A stretch of 64,000 bases of DNA from Sphingomonas sp. PP-CE-3A-406 (GTDB lineage: Bacteria; Pseudomonadota; Alphaproteobacteria; Sphingomonadales; Sphingomonadaceae). The position numbers and the translations under genes were made by a program. Positions 25,467-34,958 of this stretch are shown piece after piece. The DNA is taken from contig NZ_RCWY01000002.1 of the NCBI RefSeq assembly GCF_003688625.1, positions 62,001 to 126,000 of the forward strand, written 5' to 3'. The notes under the pieces are model-generated. The model saw nothing but the letters and a program-made list of their open reading frames with translations. It was not told where the DNA came from and did not search any database. Every line of letters begins with the position of its first letter. Position 1 is the stretch's first letter.

Positions 25467-27716
25467 CTAGCCAAAGCGATTATCGCGCGGGAACCCGGTC
25501 GGTGGCATTCTTCCGGCCGCGCCGCGCGCCGCCCGCCACGGTCCAAGGTCCGATTCGGTTCTGGTCCGACCGGTACCGCCGCCCATCGCCCAGCTCAGGC
25601 CCTCGGCGAACGTGAACGTGATCGCATCCGCCAGCCCGCCGTCGCGATAGCGCTGCAACTGAAGCCCCTGCCCGCGCGTCATCTCGACCAGTTCGGCGAG
25701 CGGGAACACCAGCATCTTCCGGTTATCGCCGATCGCCGCGACGTAATCGTCATTGGGGCCGATCGGACGGACGATCTTCAGCTGCGCACCCGGCCGCGGC
25801 GTCATCACCGTCTTGCCCTTGCGGGTCTCGGCGATCACTTCGGCGCTGCTCACGGAGAAACCACGGCCGTCAGTGGCAACGACCAGCAGTTTGGGATGCT
25901 TGCTCGCGGGCAGCAGTGCGACGATCCCGACGCTGCCGTCGAGATCGATCATCGCGCGCACCGGCTCGCCGAACCCGCGTCCGCCCGGCAGCTTGTCCGC
26001 CGCCAGCGTGTAGAACCGCCCGTTCTCGGCGGCGAGCAACAGCTTGTCGGTGGTCTGCGCGTGGAACGCATAGGCCGGGCCGTCACCCTCCTTGAACTTC
26101 AGCGCCTCCGGGCTCGCCAGATCATTGTGCCCCTTCATCGCGCGGATCCAGCCGCGCTGCGACAGGATCACGGTGATCGGCTCGCGCTCGATCATCGCCT
26201 CGAGCGGGATATCGCGCGTCGGGGCGTGCTCCTCGATCGTCGTGCGCCGCTTGCCGAGCACCGTCTCCAGACCATAGCGGTCGCGGATCTTCGCCATGTC
26301 GCGCTTCATCCGCGCGCGCTGCTTCTTCGGATCCGCCAGCAAGGCGGCGAGCGTCGCCTGCTCCTTGTCGAGCTTGTCGCGCTCGGTCTTGATCTCGAAC
26401 TCTTCCAGGCGCCGCAGACTGCGCAGCCGCATGTTGAGGATCGCTTCGGCCTGGCGATCGGTGAGCGCGAACTCGGCGATCATCACCTTTTTCGGCTCGT
26501 CCTCGGTGCGGATGATCTCGATCACGCGGTCGAGATTGAGATACGCGATCAGATAGCCGTCGAGCAGTTCGACCCGGTCGGCGATCTTCGCCAAGCGGTG
26601 CTCGGTCCGCCGGCGCAACACGACGAACTGGTGATCGACCCACGCCGCCAGCGCCTCGCGCAGAGACATCACGCGCGGTGTGCGATCCTTGTCGAGCACG
26701 TTGAGGTTGAGGCTGATCCGCGTCTCGAGATCGGTCAGCCGGAACAGCCCGTCCATCAGGATCTGCGGATCGACCGTGCGGCTGCGCGGTTCGAGCACGA
26801 TGCGGATCTCGGTATCCGATTCGTCGCGCACGTCGGCGAGGATCGGCAGGCGCTTGGCGTTGATCAGGTCGGCGATCTGCTCGATCAGCTTGCCCTTCTG
26901 CACGCCGTACGGGATTTCCGTGACGATCAGCTGCCAGCCGCCACCCTTCTCGCGCTCGGTTTCCCAGCGCGCGCGGACGCGGAAGCCACCACGCCCGGTC
27001 GCGTAGGATTCGCGGATTACCGCAGGCGGATCGACGACGAGTCCACCGGTCGGGAAATCGGGGCCCTTCACGTGGCTCAGGATCGCGGCATCGTCCGCGT
27101 CGGGCGTATCGATCAGCACGATCGCCGCCTCCAGCAACTCGGCCGCATTGTGCGGCGGGATGCTCGTCGCCATGCCGACTGCAATCCCGGCCGCGCCGTT
27201 CGCCAGCAGGTTCGGGAACAGCCCCGGGAACAGCTCGGGCTCGTGATCCTCGCCGTTGTACGTCGGGCGATACGCGACCGCGTCCTCGTCGAGCCCGTCC
27301 ATCAGGTCGATCGCGACCTGCGTCAGCCGCGCCTCGGTGTAGCGATAGGCGGCGGCATTATCGCCGTCGATGTTGCCGAAATTGCCCTGCCCGTCGACCA
27401 GCGGATAGCGCATCGCGAACGACTGCGCCAAGCGGACCATCGCGTCGTAGACCGACTGGTCGCCGTGCGGATGATATTTACCGATGACGTCGCCGACGAC
27501 GCGCGCGCACTTCTTGTACCCCTGCGCCGGGTCGAGCTTGAGCAGTCGCATCGCCCATAAGAGGCGCCGATGCACCGGCTTCATCCCGTCGCGAACGTCG
27601 GGCAGCGACCGCGCGGTGATCGTCGATAGCGCATAGACGAGATACCGCTCGGACAACGCGCTATCGAAGGGGGCGTCGACGATGGAGTCGAACGGATCTT
27701 TGAAATCGGTGGCCAT
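25467..27716 (-). CDS. parC: DNA topoisomerase IV subunit A
   Basis: 749 aa. Breakage-reunion domain: [48 protein letters not shown], and the catalytic Tyr126 in [11 protein letters not shown] coiled-coil gate and a C-terminal beta-pinwheel follow. The GyrA-box of gyrase is not seen and the length fits ParC. It decatenates daughter chromosomes with ParE (not in the window). At the position of E. coli ParC Ser80 there is Gln87 and Asp91 is at Glu84, probably lineage-typical. The ATG is at 27716. Confidence 0.94.
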   Translation of the reverse strand: MATDFKDPFDSIVDAPFDSALSERYLVYALSTITARSLPDVRDGMKPVHRRLLWAMRLLKLDPAQGYKKCARVVGDVIGKYHPHGDQSVYDAMVRLAQSFAMRYPLVDGQGNFGNIDGDNAAAYRYTEARLTQVAIDLMDGLDEDAVAYRPTYNGEDHEPELFPGLFPNLLANGAAGIAVGMATSIPPHNAAELLEAAIVLIDTPDADDAAILSHVKGPDFPTGGLVVDPPAVIRESYATGRGGFRVRARWETEREKGGGWQLIVTEIPYGVQKGKLIEQIADLINAKRLPILADVRDESDTEIRIVLEPRSRTVDPQILMDGLFRLTDLETRISLNLNVLDKDRTPRVMSLREALAAWVDHQFVVLRRRTEHRLAKIADRVELLDGYLIAYLNLDRVIEIIRTEDEPKKVMIAEFALTDRQAEAILNMRLRSLRRLEEFEIKTERDKLDKEQATLAALLADPKKQRARMKRDMAKIRDRYGLETVLGKRRTTIEEHAPTRDIPLEAMIEREPITVILSQRGWIRAMKGHNDLASPEALKFKEGDGPAYAFHAQTTDKLLLAAENGRFYTLAADKLPGGRGFGEPVRAMIDLDGSVGIVALLPASKHPKLLVVATDGRGFSVSSAEVIAETRKGKTVMTPRPGAQLKIVRPIGPNDDYVAAIGDNRKMLVFPLAELVEMTRGQGLQLQRYRDGGLADAITFTFAEGLSWAMGGGTGRTRTESDLGPWRAARGAAGRMPPTGFPRDNRFG

Positions 27717-27840
27717 TGCGCGCAGCGATAGCAGCCGCGAGCGAAACGATCAAAGCATGAACGCAACGAACCCTGCGGCATGCCCCGACGCGACGATATG
27801 CCCGCATGACGCGGTCGATCGAGCCCGCTACACCAACCCG

Positions 27841-28764
27841 ATGATCCGCCTCGCCTTTCTCGCGCTCGCCGCGATCTCCACGCCTGTCATGGCGCAAACG
27901 CCCGCTCCCCCGCCGCCCAAGCTGTTGACCTGGCCCGACCTGACCAAGCTGCCCAAACCGACGCCCGATGCAACCGTCGACTATGGCATCGACCCGATGC
28001 AGAAGGTCGACGTCTGGCTCCCTAAGGGCGCGCGCGGAAAGGGCCGGTTCCCGGTCGTCGTGATGGTGCATGGCGGCTGCTGGACGACGAGCATCGCCGA
28101 TCGCAGCCTGATGAACTGGATCGCCGACGACCTCCGCAACGCCGGCATCGCGGTCTGGAACATCGACTATCGCGGCGTCGACCGGACCGGCGGCGGCTAT
28201 CCGGGGACGTTCGCGGACGCTGCGACGGCCGCGGACCAACTCAAGGTCAGCGCCAAGACGTTCAACCTGGATACGCGCCGCGTGCTTGCGATCGGTCACT
28301 CGGCCGGTGGCCACCTCGCGCTCTGGCTCGCCGCCCGCCCCAAGATCCCCGCGTCGAGCTCCCTCCATACCGCGCAGCCGCTCCGCATCCGCCAGGTCAT
28401 CAGCCTCGGCGGTCTGCCCGATCTCGAAGCCACCGCGACCAACGCCGACAATGGCTGCGGCACCGAAGTCGTCGCGAAACTGGTCGGCGCGCCCACGCCG
28501 CAGCATCCGGACGTGTACGCCGACACCTCGGTCCCGCGCCTGCTGCCGCTCGGCGTAAAGCAGGACCTGATCAACGGCCGCGAAGACCGGATCATCCCCT
28601 TCGTGATGGCGACCGACTACATCGCCAAGGCCAAGGCGGCCGGCGACACCGCCACGCTACACACCATTCCTGCGACCGGCCATGTCGAACTGATCACGCC
28701 GGAAACGCCTGCCTGGGCCGAGGCTAAACGCCTGATCCTGACCTATTTCGGAAAGAGCCAGTGA
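27841..28764 (+). CDS. Exported alpha/beta hydrolase, possible kynurenine formamidase
   Basis: 307 aa. Residues 1-20 look like a signal peptide (IRLAFLALAAISTPVMA-Q). Mature part: VVVMVHGGCW (the HGG-x-W oxyanion motif of kynurenine-formamidase-type hydrolases), IDYRGVDRTGG, nucleophile GHSAGG, a Asp in GREDRIIP and His in TGHVELI. A full triad is visible. The stop overlaps the GTG start of kynU by four bases. This overlap and the motif suggest N-formylkynurenine hydrolysis feeding kynureninase, but the signal peptide would put it outside the cytoplasm, which argues against this. ATG 27841 gives a clean signal peptide; upstream codons are not convincing. Confidence 0.75.
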   Translation: MIRLAFLALAAISTPVMAQTPAPPPPKLLTWPDLTKLPKPTPDATVDYGIDPMQKVDVWLPKGARGKGRFPVVVMVHGGCWTTSIADRSLMNWIADDLRNAGIAVWNIDYRGVDRTGGGYPGTFADAATAADQLKVSAKTFNLDTRRVLAIGHSAGGHLALWLAARPKIPASSSLHTAQPLRIRQVISLGGLPDLEATATNADNGCGTEVVAKLVGAPTPQHPDVYADTSVPRLLPLGVKQDLINGREDRIIPFVMATDYIAKAKAAGDTATLHTIPATGHVELITPETPAWAEAKRLILTYFGKSQ

Positions 28765-29975
28765 CGCTCGAAGACGCCCGCGCGCTCGACGCGACCGATC
28801 CGCTCGCCGCCTACCGCGACAAGTTCGCGCTCCCCAAGGGCGTGATCTACCTCGACGGCAACTCGCTCGGTGCGCTTCCCAAGGCCACGCCCGCCGCGCT
28901 CGCCGACGTCGCAACGCGCCAATGGGGCGACCGCCTCATCCGCAGCTGGAACGAAGGGTGGATCGAGGCCCCCCAGCGGATCGGCGCGAAGATCGCCCCG
29001 CTGATCGGCGCGGCCGCGGACGAGGTGATCATCGGTGACACCACCTCGACGCACCTCTTCAAGGCCTTGGTCGCCGCTCTCCGCAGCAACCTCGACCGCC
29101 ACACCGTCATCAGCGAGGCCGGCAACTTCCCCACCGATCTCCACATCGCGGAAGGCGCTGTCGCCTGCGTCCCCGGCGCGCGGTTGAAGGTCGTCGTCCG
29201 CGAGGACCTTGCCGCCGCACTCGACGACGACACCGCGGTGCTGCTGCTCACCCACGTGCACTACAAGACCAGCGACCGCTTCGACATGGCCGCCTGGACT
29301 ACCCGCGCCCACGAAGCCGGCGCGCTCATGCTCTGGGACCTGAGCCACAGCGTCGGGGCGGTCCCGATCGACCTCGACGGCGCGAACGCCGATCTCGCGG
29401 TCGGCTGTACGTACAAATACCTCAACGGCGGCCCCGGCGCGCCCGCGTTCCTCTACGTCGCCAAGCGCTGGCAGCACGCGCTAGCCAGCCCGCTCTCCGG
29501 CTGGATGGGCCACGCCGCGCCGTTCGCGTTCGAGGACGCCTACCGCCCCGCCCCCGGCATGAAGCGCTGGCTCGCCGGCACCCCCGCGATGCTCTCGACC
29601 GCCGCCCTCGAAACCGCACTCGACCTTTGGGCCGACATCGACCAGCAACTCATCGCTACCAAGAGCGCTCAATTGTTCGACATCCTTGCCGCAGCCGGCG
29701 ACGCATTGGGTCTCGACTGCGTAAGCGCCCGAGACCCCGCCAAACGCGGCAGCCACATCAGCTTCCGCTACCCGCACGCTTACGCCTTGACCCAAGCACT
29801 CATAGCTAGAGGCGTCATCGGTGACTTCCGCGACCCCGATATCCTCCGGCTGGGGCTCACGCCGCTATATCTCAGCCATGAGGATGTCTGGCGTGCTGCC
29901 GAAATCCTGCACGAAACGATCGAAACCGAAGCGTGGCGCGATCCAGCCTTCTCCCAACGCCTGGCGGTCACGTAA
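28761..29975 (+). CDS. kynU: Kynureninase
   Basis: 404 aa PLP enzyme that splits kynurenine into anthranilate and alanine. Family landmarks: YLDGNSLGALPKATP near residues 30-44, SWNEGWIEAPQRIG, SEAGNFPTDLH, DLSHSVGAVPIDL and the PLP-binding Lys219 in CTYKYLNGGPGAP. A complete, cytoplasmic protein. The GTG start overlaps the hydrolase stop (GTGA). It belongs to tryptophan catabolism; no tryptophan dioxygenase is in the window. Confidence 0.95.
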   Translation: MTLEDARALDATDPLAAYRDKFALPKGVIYLDGNSLGALPKATPAALADVATRQWGDRLIRSWNEGWIEAPQRIGAKIAPLIGAAADEVIIGDTTSTHLFKALVAALRSNLDRHTVISEAGNFPTDLHIAEGAVACVPGARLKVVVREDLAAALDDDTAVLLLTHVHYKTSDRFDMAAWTTRAHEAGALMLWDLSHSVGAVPIDLDGANADLAVGCTYKYLNGGPGAPAFLYVAKRWQHALASPLSGWMGHAAPFAFEDAYRPAPGMKRWLAGTPAMLSTAALETALDLWADIDQQLIATKSAQLFDILAAAGDALGLDCVSARDPAKRGSHISFRYPHAYALTQALIARGVIGDFRDPDILRLGLTPLYLSHEDVWRAAEILHETIETEAWRDPAFSQRLAVT

Positions 29976-29984
29976 GGGCGAACC

Positions 29985-30371
29985 TCATCCCATCGCTGCG
30001 AGCTTTGCTCTGGCCGCGTCCGCCAGGAATCCCGACCGATTGCTCGCGACACGGTCGATCCGCGCGAGCAAACCTTCGTCGATCGAAACCTGCACGCGCA
30101 CTGCCCGCCCGGGCCGATCACCGCGAACCAGCACGCGAGCCGCCTCGTCGACGTCCGGATCAAGTGCGATCGTGTCGATCGCTGACGGCTCAGGAATTGG
30201 ATCGCCATATTGCGCCATGATCGCCAGATGGCCGCTCAACGCCTCCTCCGCGCCAAGCGCCGCCTCCTGCATCGTCACGCCCGCCGAGGTACATCCGGGT
30301 AAGTCAGGGAAAAATACGCCGAAGCCGGTATCTGCGCGCTCGATAATGGCAGGGTAGTGGACGATCGCCAT
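29985..30371 (-). CDS. hicB: HicB-family antitoxin
   Basis: 128 aa. The N-terminal partial RNase-H-like fold shows FGVFFPDLPGCTSAGVTMQEAALGAEEALSGHL, the HicB signature. The C-terminal VRVQVSIDEGLLARIDRVASNRSGFLADAAR is a ribbon-helix-helix DNA-binding segment, so the protein can neutralise HicA and repress the operon. It follows hicA by 40 bases on the minus strand. Stop codon is ten bases from the convergent kynU stop. Confidence 0.92.
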   Translation of the reverse strand: MAIVHYPAIIERADTGFGVFFPDLPGCTSAGVTMQEAALGAEEALSGHLAIMAQYGDPIPEPSAIDTIALDPDVDEAARVLVRGDRPGRAVRVQVSIDEGLLARIDRVASNRSGFLADAARAKLAAMG

Positions 30372-30411
30372 GACTCTCAAATCCTTCAAGGAATGTAACC
30401 AAGCCGCGCAC

Positions 30412-30600
30412 CTAGCGAAGCCGCACGCCACTCTGCCGCTCGATGCTTTTGAGCGTACCGATCGCCATCTCCGATTTGGGATGCGGCACAGTCACCGTTC
30501 CCGGCAATGTCGCGTGACGAAAGTGCCTGTGCGATCCGGTTTGCCGGACCTCGACCCAACCGGCTTTGCTAATCCGTTTGATGATCTCGGCACTTCGCAT
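30412..30600 (-). CDS. hicA: HicA-family mRNA interferase toxin
   Basis: 62 aa double-stranded-RNA-binding-fold toxin. SAEIIKRISKAGWVEVRQTGSHRHFRH carries the catalytic His in GSHRHF, and the end reads TVPHPKSEMAIGTLKSIERQSG, as in HicA. It cleaves mRNA when HicB is lost. Start ATG 30600 follows an AGGGCGG ribosome site; the GTG six codons upstream lies inside the operator. Gene order hicA-hicB is the usual one. Both members look complete and functional. Confidence 0.93.
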   Translation of the reverse strand: MRSAEIIKRISKAGWVEVRQTGSHRHFRHATLPGTVTVPHPKSEMAIGTLKSIERQSGVRLR

Positions 30601-30610
30601 ACCCGCCCTG

Positions 30611-30646
30611 ATACACACTTATACACAATGCAGTACAGGGTTTCAA
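30611..30646 (-). promoter_or_regulatory. hicAB promoter with overlapping direct-repeat operator
   Basis: On the minus strand TTGAAA (30646-30641) and TATAAG (30623-30618) are 17 bases apart. The -10 is flanked by a direct repeat of TGTGTAT at 30627-30621 and 30617-30611 with three bases between. Such placement fits autorepression by the HicB ribbon-helix-helix domain. Promoter spacing is optimal; the repressor assignment is inference. Confidence 0.75.
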
Positions 30647-30803
30647 CGGTTCGCGTTGCAACCATAGTCGCAGCTGACGCCGCGATTGCACCCCTCGCAC
30701 CCTTCGCCTATAGGCGCGGCCTATTCCGGCCTCGGCTTCGCGAACGATCTCGCGTAGGCTGGGGCCGCTCGATTTTCATCGCTCGATTTCCAGGGGACCG
30801 CGC

Positions 30804-31583
30804 ATGGCTCGCCGCCGCCAGATCTACGAAGGCAAGGCCAAGATCCTCTACGAGGGTCCCGAGCCGGGCACGCTGATCCAGTATTTCAAGGACGACGCGA
30901 CCGCGTTCAATGCCCAGAAGAAGGGCACGATCAACGGCAAGGGCGTGCTCAACAACCGGATTTCCGAGCACATCTTCACGCTGCTCGATCATATCGGCGT
31001 GCCGACGCATTTCATCCGCCGTCTCAACATGCGCGAGCAGTTGATCCGCCAGGTCGAGATCGTCCCGATCGAAGTCGTCGTGCGCAACGTCGCTGCGGGC
31101 TCGATCTCGACGCGTCTCGGGATCGAGGAGGGCACCAAGCTGCCCCGCACGATCATCGAATATTACTACAAGGACGATGCGCTCGGCGATCCGATGATCT
31201 CCGACGAACACATCGCCGCGTTCGGCTGGGCAAGCCAGGAGGAGATGCACGACATCGCCGACCTCGCGATCCGCGTGAACGATTTCCTGTGCGGGCTGTT
31301 CGCCGGCGTCGGCATCCGCCTGGTCGACTTCAAGCTCGAATTCGGCCGCATCTTCGACAACGACTTCGGTCGCATCATCCTCGCCGACGAGATTAGCCCC
31401 GATGGCTGCCGCCTGTGGGACATGGAAACCAACGAGAAGATGGACAAGGATCGCTTCCGTCGCGATCTCGGCGGCGAAGTCGAAGCGTATCAAGAGGTTG
31501 CACGCCGTCTTGGCCTGCTCCCCGAAGGGGCTGACAACGCCGTTCTCGACCTCGAAAAGCATCGCAAGAACCGGGGCAAGTAA
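30804..31583 (+). CDS. purC: SAICAR synthetase
   Basis: 259 aa phosphoribosylaminoimidazole-succinocarboxamide synthase. [11 protein letters not shown] at residues about 6-16 is the ATP site; [20 protein letters not shown] and the [15 protein letters not shown] segment are signature regions. Forms SAICAR from CAIR and Asp in purine synthesis. It is the first gene of purC-purS-purQ with no gap before purS. ATG 30804 follows an AGGGGACCGC sequence. Confidence 0.96.
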   Translation: MARRRQIYEGKAKILYEGPEPGTLIQYFKDDATAFNAQKKGTINGKGVLNNRISEHIFTLLDHIGVPTHFIRRLNMREQLIRQVEIVPIEVVVRNVAAGSISTRLGIEEGTKLPRTIIEYYYKDDALGDPMISDEHIAAFGWASQEEMHDIADLAIRVNDFLCGLFAGVGIRLVDFKLEFGRIFDNDFGRIILADEISPDGCRLWDMETNEKMDKDRFRRDLGGEVEAYQEVARRLGLLPEGADNAVLDLEKHRKNRGK

Positions 31584-31814
31584 ATGAAACTCAAGGTTTT
31601 CGTGACATTGAAGCCCGGCGTGCTCGATCCGCAGGGCCGGGCGATCCACCACGCGCTCGGCAGCCTCGGCTTCGACGGCGTGCAGGACGTCCGCCAAGGC
31701 AAGCTGATCGAACTGGAAGTCGCCGACGATACCGACGACGCGACGATCGACGGCATGTGCCGCAAGCTGCTCGCCAACACGGTGATCGAGAATTACCGGG
31801 TCGAGCGCGCATGA
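31584..31814 (+). CDS. purS: FGAM synthase PurS subunit
   Basis: 76 aa. The small PurS fold is recognisable from [38 protein letters not shown], and ends in [12 protein letters not shown]. PurS bridges PurL and PurQ for ammonia channelling in formylglycinamidine ribonucleotide synthesis. It abuts purC and overlaps purQ (ATGA), so stoichiometric translation is likely. purL is not seen in the window. Confidence 0.95.
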   Translation: MKLKVFVTLKPGVLDPQGRAIHHALGSLGFDGVQDVRQGKLIELEVADDTDDATIDGMCRKLLANTVIENYRVERA

Positions 31815-32479
31815 AGACCGCCGTCATCGTCTTTCCGGGCTCCAACTGCGACCGCGACATCGCCGTCGCGCTGGAGGCGGTGACCGGCGTCAAGCCGCTC
31901 ATGGTCTGGCACGGTGATGCGGACTTGCCGGCGGATGTCGGGCTGGTCGCGGTGCCCGGTGGGTTCTCGTACGGCGACTACCTCCGCTCGGGCGCAATCG
32001 CGGCGCGGTCGCCGATCATGCGCGCGGTCGTCGAGCAGGCGGGCAAGGGCTTGCCCGTGCTCGGTATCTGCAATGGCTTCCAGGTGTTGACCGAAGCGGG
32101 GCTCCTGCCCGGCGCTTTGATGCGCAACGAGGGGCTGAATTTCGTCTGTCGCGACGTCGCGCTGACGGTCGAGACGGCAAGCTCGACGTTCACGTCGGGC
32201 TATACCGCTGGTGAGCGCGTCTCGTTCCCGGTCGCGCATCATGACGGCAATTACTTCGCCGATACCGAGACGCTCGACCGCCTCGAAGGCGAAGGCCGCG
32301 TGGCGTTCCGCTATGCCGAGAGCGTCAACGGTTCGGCGCGCAACATTGCTGGCCTGCTGAACGACAAGGGCAACGTGCTCGGCATGATGCCACATCCCGA
32401 GCGTCGCATCGAAGCCGCGCACGGCGGCACCGACGGACGGCGCTTGTTCGAGGGCCTGCTCGAAGCCGTCAGCGCCTAA
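31811..32479 (+). CDS. purQ: FGAM synthase glutaminase subunit PurQ
   Basis: 222 aa class I glutamine amidotransferase. [10 protein letters not shown] at the start, the nucleophile in [10 protein letters not shown] (Cys at about residue 85) and the His-Glu pair in MMPHPERR near the C terminus complete the triad. It releases ammonia from glutamine for PurL. It overlaps purS. The operon ends at an inverted repeat before the convergent transporter gene. Confidence 0.96.
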   Translation: MKTAVIVFPGSNCDRDIAVALEAVTGVKPLMVWHGDADLPADVGLVAVPGGFSYGDYLRSGAIAARSPIMRAVVEQAGKGLPVLGICNGFQVLTEAGLLPGALMRNEGLNFVCRDVALTVETASSTFTSGYTAGERVSFPVAHHDGNYFADTETLDRLEGEGRVAFRYAESVNGSARNIAGLLNDKGNVLGMMPHPERRIEAAHGGTDGRRLFEGLLEAVSA

Positions 32480-32482
32480 CCC

Positions 32483-32568
32483 TTCGTCATCCTGGGCTCG
32501 ACCCAGAATCCAGAGCCACGAGCGCATCCGCGTTTGGCTCTGGATCCCAGCTTTCGCTGGGATGACGG
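32483..32568. repeat. Paired-hairpin inverted repeat (family A variant)
   Basis: Arms near 32483-32515 and 32537-32568 form CATCCTGGGCTCGACCCAG and CCCAGCTTTCGCTGGGATGACGG hairpins, with TCCAGAGCC/GGCTCTGGA between. It lies between the convergent purQ and queuosine-precursor-transporter genes. Related to 1333-1417. Confidence 0.75.
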
Positions 32569-32575
32569 ACGGCGC

Positions 32576-33337
32576 TCAAACCCGCGTGCGGAACGGCGAG
32601 AAGTCCGTCCCTCGATCATACACGTCCACACCCTCGCGCCGCTTGAGCCACCCGACCGCGACATACGTCAGCGGCGTCAGCAGCACCTCCCACGACACCT
32701 TCAGCAGGAACTGGCTGACCATCACCATTAGCATAGCGTGGACCGGCCAGTCCGGTGCGCCGTAAAACGCGAGCGGGTAGAAGATCAGGCTGTCGAACGC
32801 CTGCCCCACGATCGTACTGCCGATCGTCCGCGTCCACAGCATCCGCCCCTGCGTCCAGATCTTCATCCGCGCGAGCACGAAGCTGTTGGCGAACTCGCCC
32901 ACCCAGAATGCGCAGATCGACGCGAACACGATTCGCGGCACCTGTCCGAACACGGACTCATACGCCGCTTGGCCCGTCCAGCCGACATCGGGCGGCAGGG
33001 CGACGACGACCGCCGACATGAACACCATGAACAGCATCGCGCCGAACCCCGCCCAGATGCAGCGCCGCGCTCGCGCATAGCCGTACACCTCGGTCAGGAC
33101 GTCGCCGATCACATAGCTGACCGGAAAGAACAGGATCCCCGCGCCGAACGGCCACGCGCCGATGAACGGCAGGTCGATCACCGCGCGCTTCCCCGCGCCG
33201 ATCACATTCGACAGCAGCAGGATCGTGACGAACGCGGCCATCACGAAATCATAATAGCGGAACTGCCCGCCCGACACGTCGCTCGCGGCGACTCCGATGG
33301 CGTCCGACGCCACGCCCCTGCCCTGATCGATATCCAT
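32576..33337 (-). CDS. yhhQ: Queuosine precursor transporter (YhhQ/VUT family)
   Basis: 253 aa inner-membrane protein with about six hydrophobic segments. Family strings: LLLSNVIGAGKRAVIDLP, FFPVSYVIGDVLTEVYGYARARR, ICAFWVGEFANSFVLARMKI and DSLIFYPLAFYG. YhhQ imports queuine or preQ bases for tRNA modification. Start ATG 33337. No preQ1 riboswitch is evident in the 60 bases between it and the divergent tRNA gene. Confidence 0.92.
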   Translation of the reverse strand: MDIDQGRGVASDAIGVAASDVSGGQFRYYDFVMAAFVTILLLSNVIGAGKRAVIDLPFIGAWPFGAGILFFPVSYVIGDVLTEVYGYARARRCIWAGFGAMLFMVFMSAVVVALPPDVGWTGQAAYESVFGQVPRIVFASICAFWVGEFANSFVLARMKIWTQGRMLWTRTIGSTIVGQAFDSLIFYPLAFYGAPDWPVHAMLMVMVSQFLLKVSWEVLLTPLTYVAVGWLKRREGVDVYDRGTDFSPFRTRV

Positions 33338-33397
33338 GCGGCGCGTTATGATGACGGTTCCAAGCGCGCGCAATCCACGCTAATCGGTCCTCAGCGC

Positions 33398-33474
33398 GCG
33401 CCCGTAGCTCAGTTGGATAGAGCAAGGAGCTTCTACCTCCTCGGTCGGGGGTTCGACTCCCTCCGGGCGCGCCA
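33398..33474 (+). tRNA. tRNA-Arg(UCU)
   Basis: 77 bases. The GCGCCCG acceptor strand (33398-33404) pairs with CGGGCGC (33464-33470). The D arm is GCTC...GAGC, the anticodon stem AGGAG/CTCCT with loop CTTCTAC (anticodon TCT), and the T arm GGGGG-TTCGACT-CCCTC (one mismatch). CCA is encoded at 33472-33474. Reads AGA, a rare codon in this GC-rich genome. No integrase gene is next to it. Confidence 0.95.
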
Positions 33475-33787
33475 ATTTCCGCTGCCGGTCCCGTATCTCG
33501 CACGGATGATATCGTTACCGTGCCATGGGCGCTCGCGCTCTACGGCGCATGATCTTACACCTCGCTGGTACGATATATCCCGGAGGTATGCGCAGCGGAC
33601 GATCCATTGCCCCCCTGCTATGGCCGTTCAAGCATCGGTCACAATCCCGGTTTACGGCAAAGATCGTATAATCGCGGTTGCGCGGGATGGCCCGGGGATA
33701 GCATAGCATCCGCGACGGCCAACCGGGACTTGACGACTCCGCCAAGCAGCATACGGTAACGCTAACAATTTCGGAGAGGATGACATC
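33475..33787 (+). other. Non-coding promoter region of the xyl operon
   Basis: 313 bases between tRNA-Arg and xylX without a convincing gene. A candidate promoter TTGACG (33730-33735) with a poor -10 (TACGGT at 33752) lies close to the operator-like site at 33754-33767. A second half-site, CGGTAACGAT on the minus strand at 33511-33520, is of unknown significance. Confidence 0.5.
33754..33767 (+). promoter_or_regulatory. LacI-type xyl operator candidate upstream of xylX
   Basis: CGGTAACGCTAACA, a near-palindrome centred on the CG, 21 bases before the xylX GTG. It resembles the TGGTAGCGCTAACA-type site recalled for the xylose repressor of Caulobacter, and the reverse of the site at 38481-38494. 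Inference from sequence likeness; the repressor gene is not in the window. Confidence 0.6.
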
Positions 33788-34954
33788 GTGGACATCGCAT
33801 TCGCATCGGCGCGGGCGTTGCCTGCCGATTGGGAACAGGCGGCCTTGCTCGGTCGGATCGACTTGGGCGACGGACCAACCCCGGTCATCGTTCGCGGCGG
33901 TCGCGTGTACGACATGTCGTACGTGGCGCCGACCGTCGCGGCGCTGATCGAGGCGGGCAGTTTCGATACTGGGGCCGGCACCGATCTCGGCCATCTCGAC
34001 GACCTGGCGCTATCGGTCGACGCGGACGCGACGCCGCGACTGCTGAGCCCGATCGACCTGCACTGCGTCAAGGCGTCCGGCGTGACGTTCGCGGTCTCCG
34101 CGCTCGAACGCGTCATCGAGGAACGCGCCCGCGGCGATGCCTCGGCGGCGGCGGCGGTCCGAACCCGTCTCGAGGAACGCGTCGGCGGGAGCATCCGCTC
34201 GGTCGTGCCCGGATCGCCCGAAGCGGCCGCGCTGAAGGCCGCGCTGATCGAGGACGGCATGTGGTCGCAATATCTCGAGGTCGCGATCGGCCCGGATGCT
34301 GAGATCTTCACCAAGAGCCCGACGCTGTCGACGATCGGCTGGGGCGGCGAGGTCGGCATCCGCTCCGATTCGACCTGGAACAACCCCGAGCCCGAGGTCG
34401 TGCTGGTCGTCGACCGCAACGGCAAGACGATCGGCGCGACGCTCGGCAACGACGTGAATCTGCGCGATTTCGAAGGCCGCAGCGCATTGCTGCTCGGCAA
34501 GGCGAAGGACAATAACGCGTCCTGCTCGCTCGGACCGTTCATCCGCCTGTTCGACGACGGCTTCGGGATGGACGACGTCCGCGCATCCGAGATCGCGCTG
34601 ACGATCGACGGTGCCGACGGATACCGGCTCGAAGGCAGCAGCTCGATGGACCAGATCAGCCGCGATCCCGAGGATCTCGTCCGCCAGGCGATGAGCGAGC
34701 ACCAGTATCCCGACGGCTTCGTGCTGTTCCTCGGTACGTTGTTCGCGCCGACGCAGGATCGCGACGAGCCCGGCCGTGGCTTCACGCATGCGGTCGGCGA
34801 CGTCGTCACGATCTCGAACCCGAAGCTCGGCGCGCTGGTCAATCCGGTGACGACATCGAAGGACGCCGCACCGTGGAACTACGGGATCGGCGACCTCATG
34901 CGCAATCTGGCAGGTCGCGGCCTGCTGGCGCAAACCAAGAACCAGGGAGCGTAA
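33788..34954 (+). CDS. xylX: 2-keto-3-deoxy-D-xylonate dehydratase (FAH family)
   Basis: 388 aa fumarylacetoacetate-hydrolase-fold protein. Strongly like Caulobacter XylX: LPADWEQAALLGRIDLGDGPTPV, VTFAVSALERVIEERARGD, SQYLEVAIGPDAEIFTK, WNNPEPEVVLVVDRNG and GNDVNLRDFEGRSALLL, with the metal-binding acidic residues in the last two. It dehydrates 2-keto-3-deoxy-xylonate to alpha-ketoglutarate semialdehyde. GTG start with GGAGAGG upstream. First gene of xylX-xylB-xylC, with a LacI-type operator before it. Confidence 0.92.
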   Translation: MDIAFASARALPADWEQAALLGRIDLGDGPTPVIVRGGRVYDMSYVAPTVAALIEAGSFDTGAGTDLGHLDDLALSVDADATPRLLSPIDLHCVKASGVTFAVSALERVIEERARGDASAAAAVRTRLEERVGGSIRSVVPGSPEAAALKAALIEDGMWSQYLEVAIGPDAEIFTKSPTLSTIGWGGEVGIRSDSTWNNPEPEVVLVVDRNGKTIGATLGNDVNLRDFEGRSALLLGKAKDNNASCSLGPFIRLFDDGFGMDDVRASEIALTIDGADGYRLEGSSSMDQISRDPEDLVRQAMSEHQYPDGFVLFLGTLFAPTQDRDEPGRGFTHAVGDVVTISNPKLGALVNPVTTSKDAAPWNYGIGDLMRNLAGRGLLAQTKNQGA

Positions 34955-34958
34955 CCCC

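Noticed and set aside
33338..33397. PreQ1 riboswitch before the queuosine precursor transporter
   Set aside because: The 60-base gap shows no characteristic hairpin with an A-rich tail.
33398..33787. tRNA-Arg as attachment site of a genomic island
   Set aside because: No integrase, no repeat of the tRNA 3' end nearby, and the following genes are a metabolic operon with native base use.
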